Of a DNA stretch of 64,000 nucleotides, positions 60,736 to 64,000 are shown one piece after another (position 1 is the stretch's first letter; each line of letters opens with the position of its first letter). This DNA is from Streptomyces flavofungini (GTDB lineage Bacteria > Actinomycetota > Actinomycetes > Streptomycetales > Streptomycetaceae). The translations under genes were made by a program, and so were the position numbers. Where the stretch lies: the NCBI RefSeq assembly GCF_030388665.1, contig NZ_CP128846.1, positions 6,708,501 through 6,772,500 on the forward strand. The letters run 5' to 3'. The notes beneath the pieces are model-generated. The model worked only from the letters and a program-made list of their open reading frames with translations, was not told the origin of the DNA and ran no database searches.

Positions 60736-62508
<1,773 letters not shown>

Positions 62509-62754
62509 GAAGTCCCTTGCCGGTACGGGGATCCCCTGCCGTTCCCCACAGTGTCGCCCCGACGGATCCGGGCACTGGGATGAACGTGCCGTGCGAGGCG
62601 AAGGTCACGAACGCCGGGCGGACCTCGCCCGGGAGAGGCGGATCCTAGCGCCGAGCCCGTGGCGGGCGCGCCAGGTCGGGTGATCTCCACCGTTCCAGGT
62701 CGTACCGCGGCCACGTACTCCCCGGTGGTGTGTTAGGGCGCTAGCGTGGACGGG

Positions 62755-62772
62755 CGGGCCTCAAAAAGGCCA
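62755..62772 (-). terminator. Small hairpin upstream of the receiver-SpoIIE gene
   Basis: GGCCT-CAAAA-AGGCC stem-loop, with a T-run on the minus strand (GGCCTTTTTGAGGCC). Weak; may act in either direction. Confidence 0.4.
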
Positions 62773-62804
62773 GTTACCGTCCACCGCTCCTGGGGGATGT
62801 CCAC

Positions 62805-64000
62805 GTGGGCGTCAGGGACAAAGCAGTAAAAGGTGAAAAAGGGGATGCCGGACCGGTGGCCACCACGGTCCTGGTCGTCGACGACGTGGCCGCGAACCGG
62901 TACGCGCTGGGCGCCGTGCTGCGCCGCGCGGGCCACCGGGTCGTCCTGGCCGCGAGCGCGGGGGAGGCGCTGTCCGAACTCGACGTGCGGCTGCGCGCGG
63001 GCGAACTGCCCGACGTGGCCCTCGTCGACGTGGGCCTGCCCGACATGAGCGGCTACGACCTGTGCCGCCGCCTGAAGGCCTCCCCGACGACCGCGTCCCT
63101 GCCCGTCGTGCACTTCTCCGCCGCCGCGCACGGCTCCGTGGACCGCTGCCGCGGCCTCGACGCGGGCGGCGAGGCCTACCTGACGGTGCCCGCCGAACCG
63201 GAGGAGATCGCCGCCGTCGTCCGCGCCGCCGCCCGCGGCGCCCGGAACCGCAGCGCCGCACAGACCCGGGCGGGCCGCCTCAGCCGCCTCGCCGAGACCG
63301 TCCTCGACGTGCAGTCCGCGAGCTCGGTGCCCGAACTGGTGGACGCGGCGGCGGCCGGCGCCGCGGCCCTCGCCGCCGCCCCCGCCGCGGCCTTCGTCCT
63401 CGGCGAGGAGGGCGAGATCCACTGCGGCCGCTCCCACCGCCCCGCCGCCGTGGAGCCGCCGGGGCCCGACGCGCACGAGAGCGTCGCCCACCTGATGTGG
63501 CGCCTGATGTCCGGCAGGAGCGGCGTCCACACCACGACCGTGCCGGGGCCGATGTGGCCCGCGGGGTTCGTTGGGCCGGCGCGGGGCGCGTCACGGCTCA
63601 CGGCCGGACGCGGTGGGGAGCCGGGGCGGTCCGAGGCGGCCGGGGGCCGAGCGCGTGAGAGCGGCGAGGAGATCCTGGCCCGCCCGCGCGAGGGATGCCC
63701 GACCCCCTGGTCGGACGCGGGCGCGGCGGCGGTCGCCGGGCTCGTGGTGCCGGGGGAGGGAGCGCTGCTCGCCCTCGCCCGCACCCGCGAGGACCGCGCA
63801 CCGGTGTGCCTGGCCACCGCCGCGGACGCCCAGACCTCCGCCCCCGACCTCGGCCGCCTGGCCCACGCCACGGCCCGCGTCGCGGAACGGCTGCTGATGT
63901 ACGAGAAGGAACGCCACATCGCCCTGACCCTCCAGCACAGCTTCCTGCCGAGCGCGCTGCCCGAACTGCCGGACACCGAGATCGTCGTGCGCTACGAACC
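62805..64000 (+). CDS. Response-regulator receiver / PP2C (SpoIIE) phosphatase, truncated at window end
   Basis: At least 398 aa from GTG 62805 (GGGGGA 7 nt upstream). An N-terminal receiver domain (TTVLVVDDVAANRYALGAVL, VALVDVGLPDMSGYDLCRRL with the phospho-acceptor Asp, and EEIAAVVRAAARG) is followed by a GAF-like region (residues about 170-360). The SpoIIE phosphatase begins at RHIALTLQHSFLPSALPELP and continues beyond base 64000. A receiver-driven serine phosphatase probably acts in an anti-sigma-factor pathway; partner unknown. Confidence 0.9.
   Translation, partial: MGVRDKAVKGEKGDAGPVATTVLVVDDVAANRYALGAVLRRAGHRVVLAASAGEALSELDVRLRAGELPDVALVDVGLPDMSGYDLCRRLKASPTTASLPVVHFSAAAHGSVDRCRGLDAGGEAYLTVPAEPEEIAAVVRAAARGARNRSAAQTRAGRLSRLAETVLDVQSASSVPELVDAAAAGAAALAAAPAAAFVLGEEGEIHCGRSHRPAAVEPPGPDAHESVAHLMWRLMSGRSGVHTTTVPGPMWPAGFVGPARGASRLTAGRGGEPGRSEAAGGRARESGEEILARPREGCPTPWSDAGAAAVAGLVVPGEGALLALARTREDRAPVCLATAADAQTSAPDLGRLAHATARVAERLLMYEKERHIALTLQHSFLPSALPELPDTEIVVRYE

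Overview
This is a high-GC actinobacterial chromosome segment, almost certainly Streptomyces. The codon use is GC3-rich, GTG starts are common, and the genes are Streptomyces core genes: glnE, a GlnA2-type glutamine synthetase homologue, panB, nadE, map, a MalR-like repressor, LAxTG (sortase E-type) anchoring, and DmdR1/IdeR-type iron boxes. No rRNA, tRNA, CRISPR array or prophage was seen. One intact IS (IS5/IS427-like) and many short dispersed or tandem intergenic repeats are present.

Layout. 1-3.8 kb: the 5' part of a dimethylarginine dimethylaminohydrolase behind a strong hairpin that covers its ribosome site; a DUF6243-like small protein divergent from a TetR regulator across three matching operators; a glycerophosphodiester phosphodiesterase; a primase/polymerase-like protein. 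3.8-16.8 kb: an iron/heme acquisition island with an orphan lipoprotein, EfeO-EfeB-EfeU (ferrous iron uptake with Dyp-type deferrochelatase), HmuT-U-V (heme ABC importer), two HtaA-type surface heme-binding proteins (the second ends in an LAATG cell-wall sorting signal), a PhzF-like isomerase and a heme oxygenase. Three 19-bp iron boxes (16/19 matches each to the remembered DmdR1 consensus) sit before efeO, between hmuT and htaA, and before the heme oxygenase. Together these suggest one iron-repressed unit: capture of heme at the wall, import, release of iron by heme oxygenase, and parallel elemental iron uptake.

16.9-34.7 kb: map with a 56-bp perfect palindromic terminator, a small conserved protein, an MFS exporter flanked by about 130-bp inverted repeats, a hypothetical protein, an apparently cytoplasmic sialidase, an F420 reductase, a small membrane protein, a site-2 protease-like protein, a large BTAD/AfsR-like ATPase regulator, a DrrAB-like ABC-2 exporter, panB, a DHA2 drug exporter with its TetR and a 29-bp operator, and a membrane endonuclease/exonuclease/phosphatase protein. 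34.9-44.5 kb: a DHA1 MFS exporter, repeat-rich DNA carrying the IS, glutamine-dependent NAD synthetase, a Tat-exported multicopper oxidase with a Met/His-rich insert, a DUF6153-like membrane protein, a decayed APC amino-acid permease, a DUF998 membrane protein coupled to an alpha/beta hydrolase.

44.6-64 kb: a LacI regulator with an LplA-LplB-YtcP-like sugar ABC importer and a divergent hydroxyacid dehydrogenase, with two similar LacI-type palindromes in the shared promoter; DUF5990; DUF3105-DUF305 (possible copper proteins); glnA2; a VOC protein; a pyridoxamine-phosphate-oxidase-like protein; glnE; a PAP2 membrane enzyme; a MalR-like repressor; a GH13 alpha-glucosidase; and the start of a receiver-SpoIIE phosphatase that runs off the window. 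Several genes (tetR, GDPD, map, npdG, nadE, PAP2, malR) show a -10-like hexamer 6-8 nt before the start codon and no ribosome site, which suggests leaderless mRNAs.
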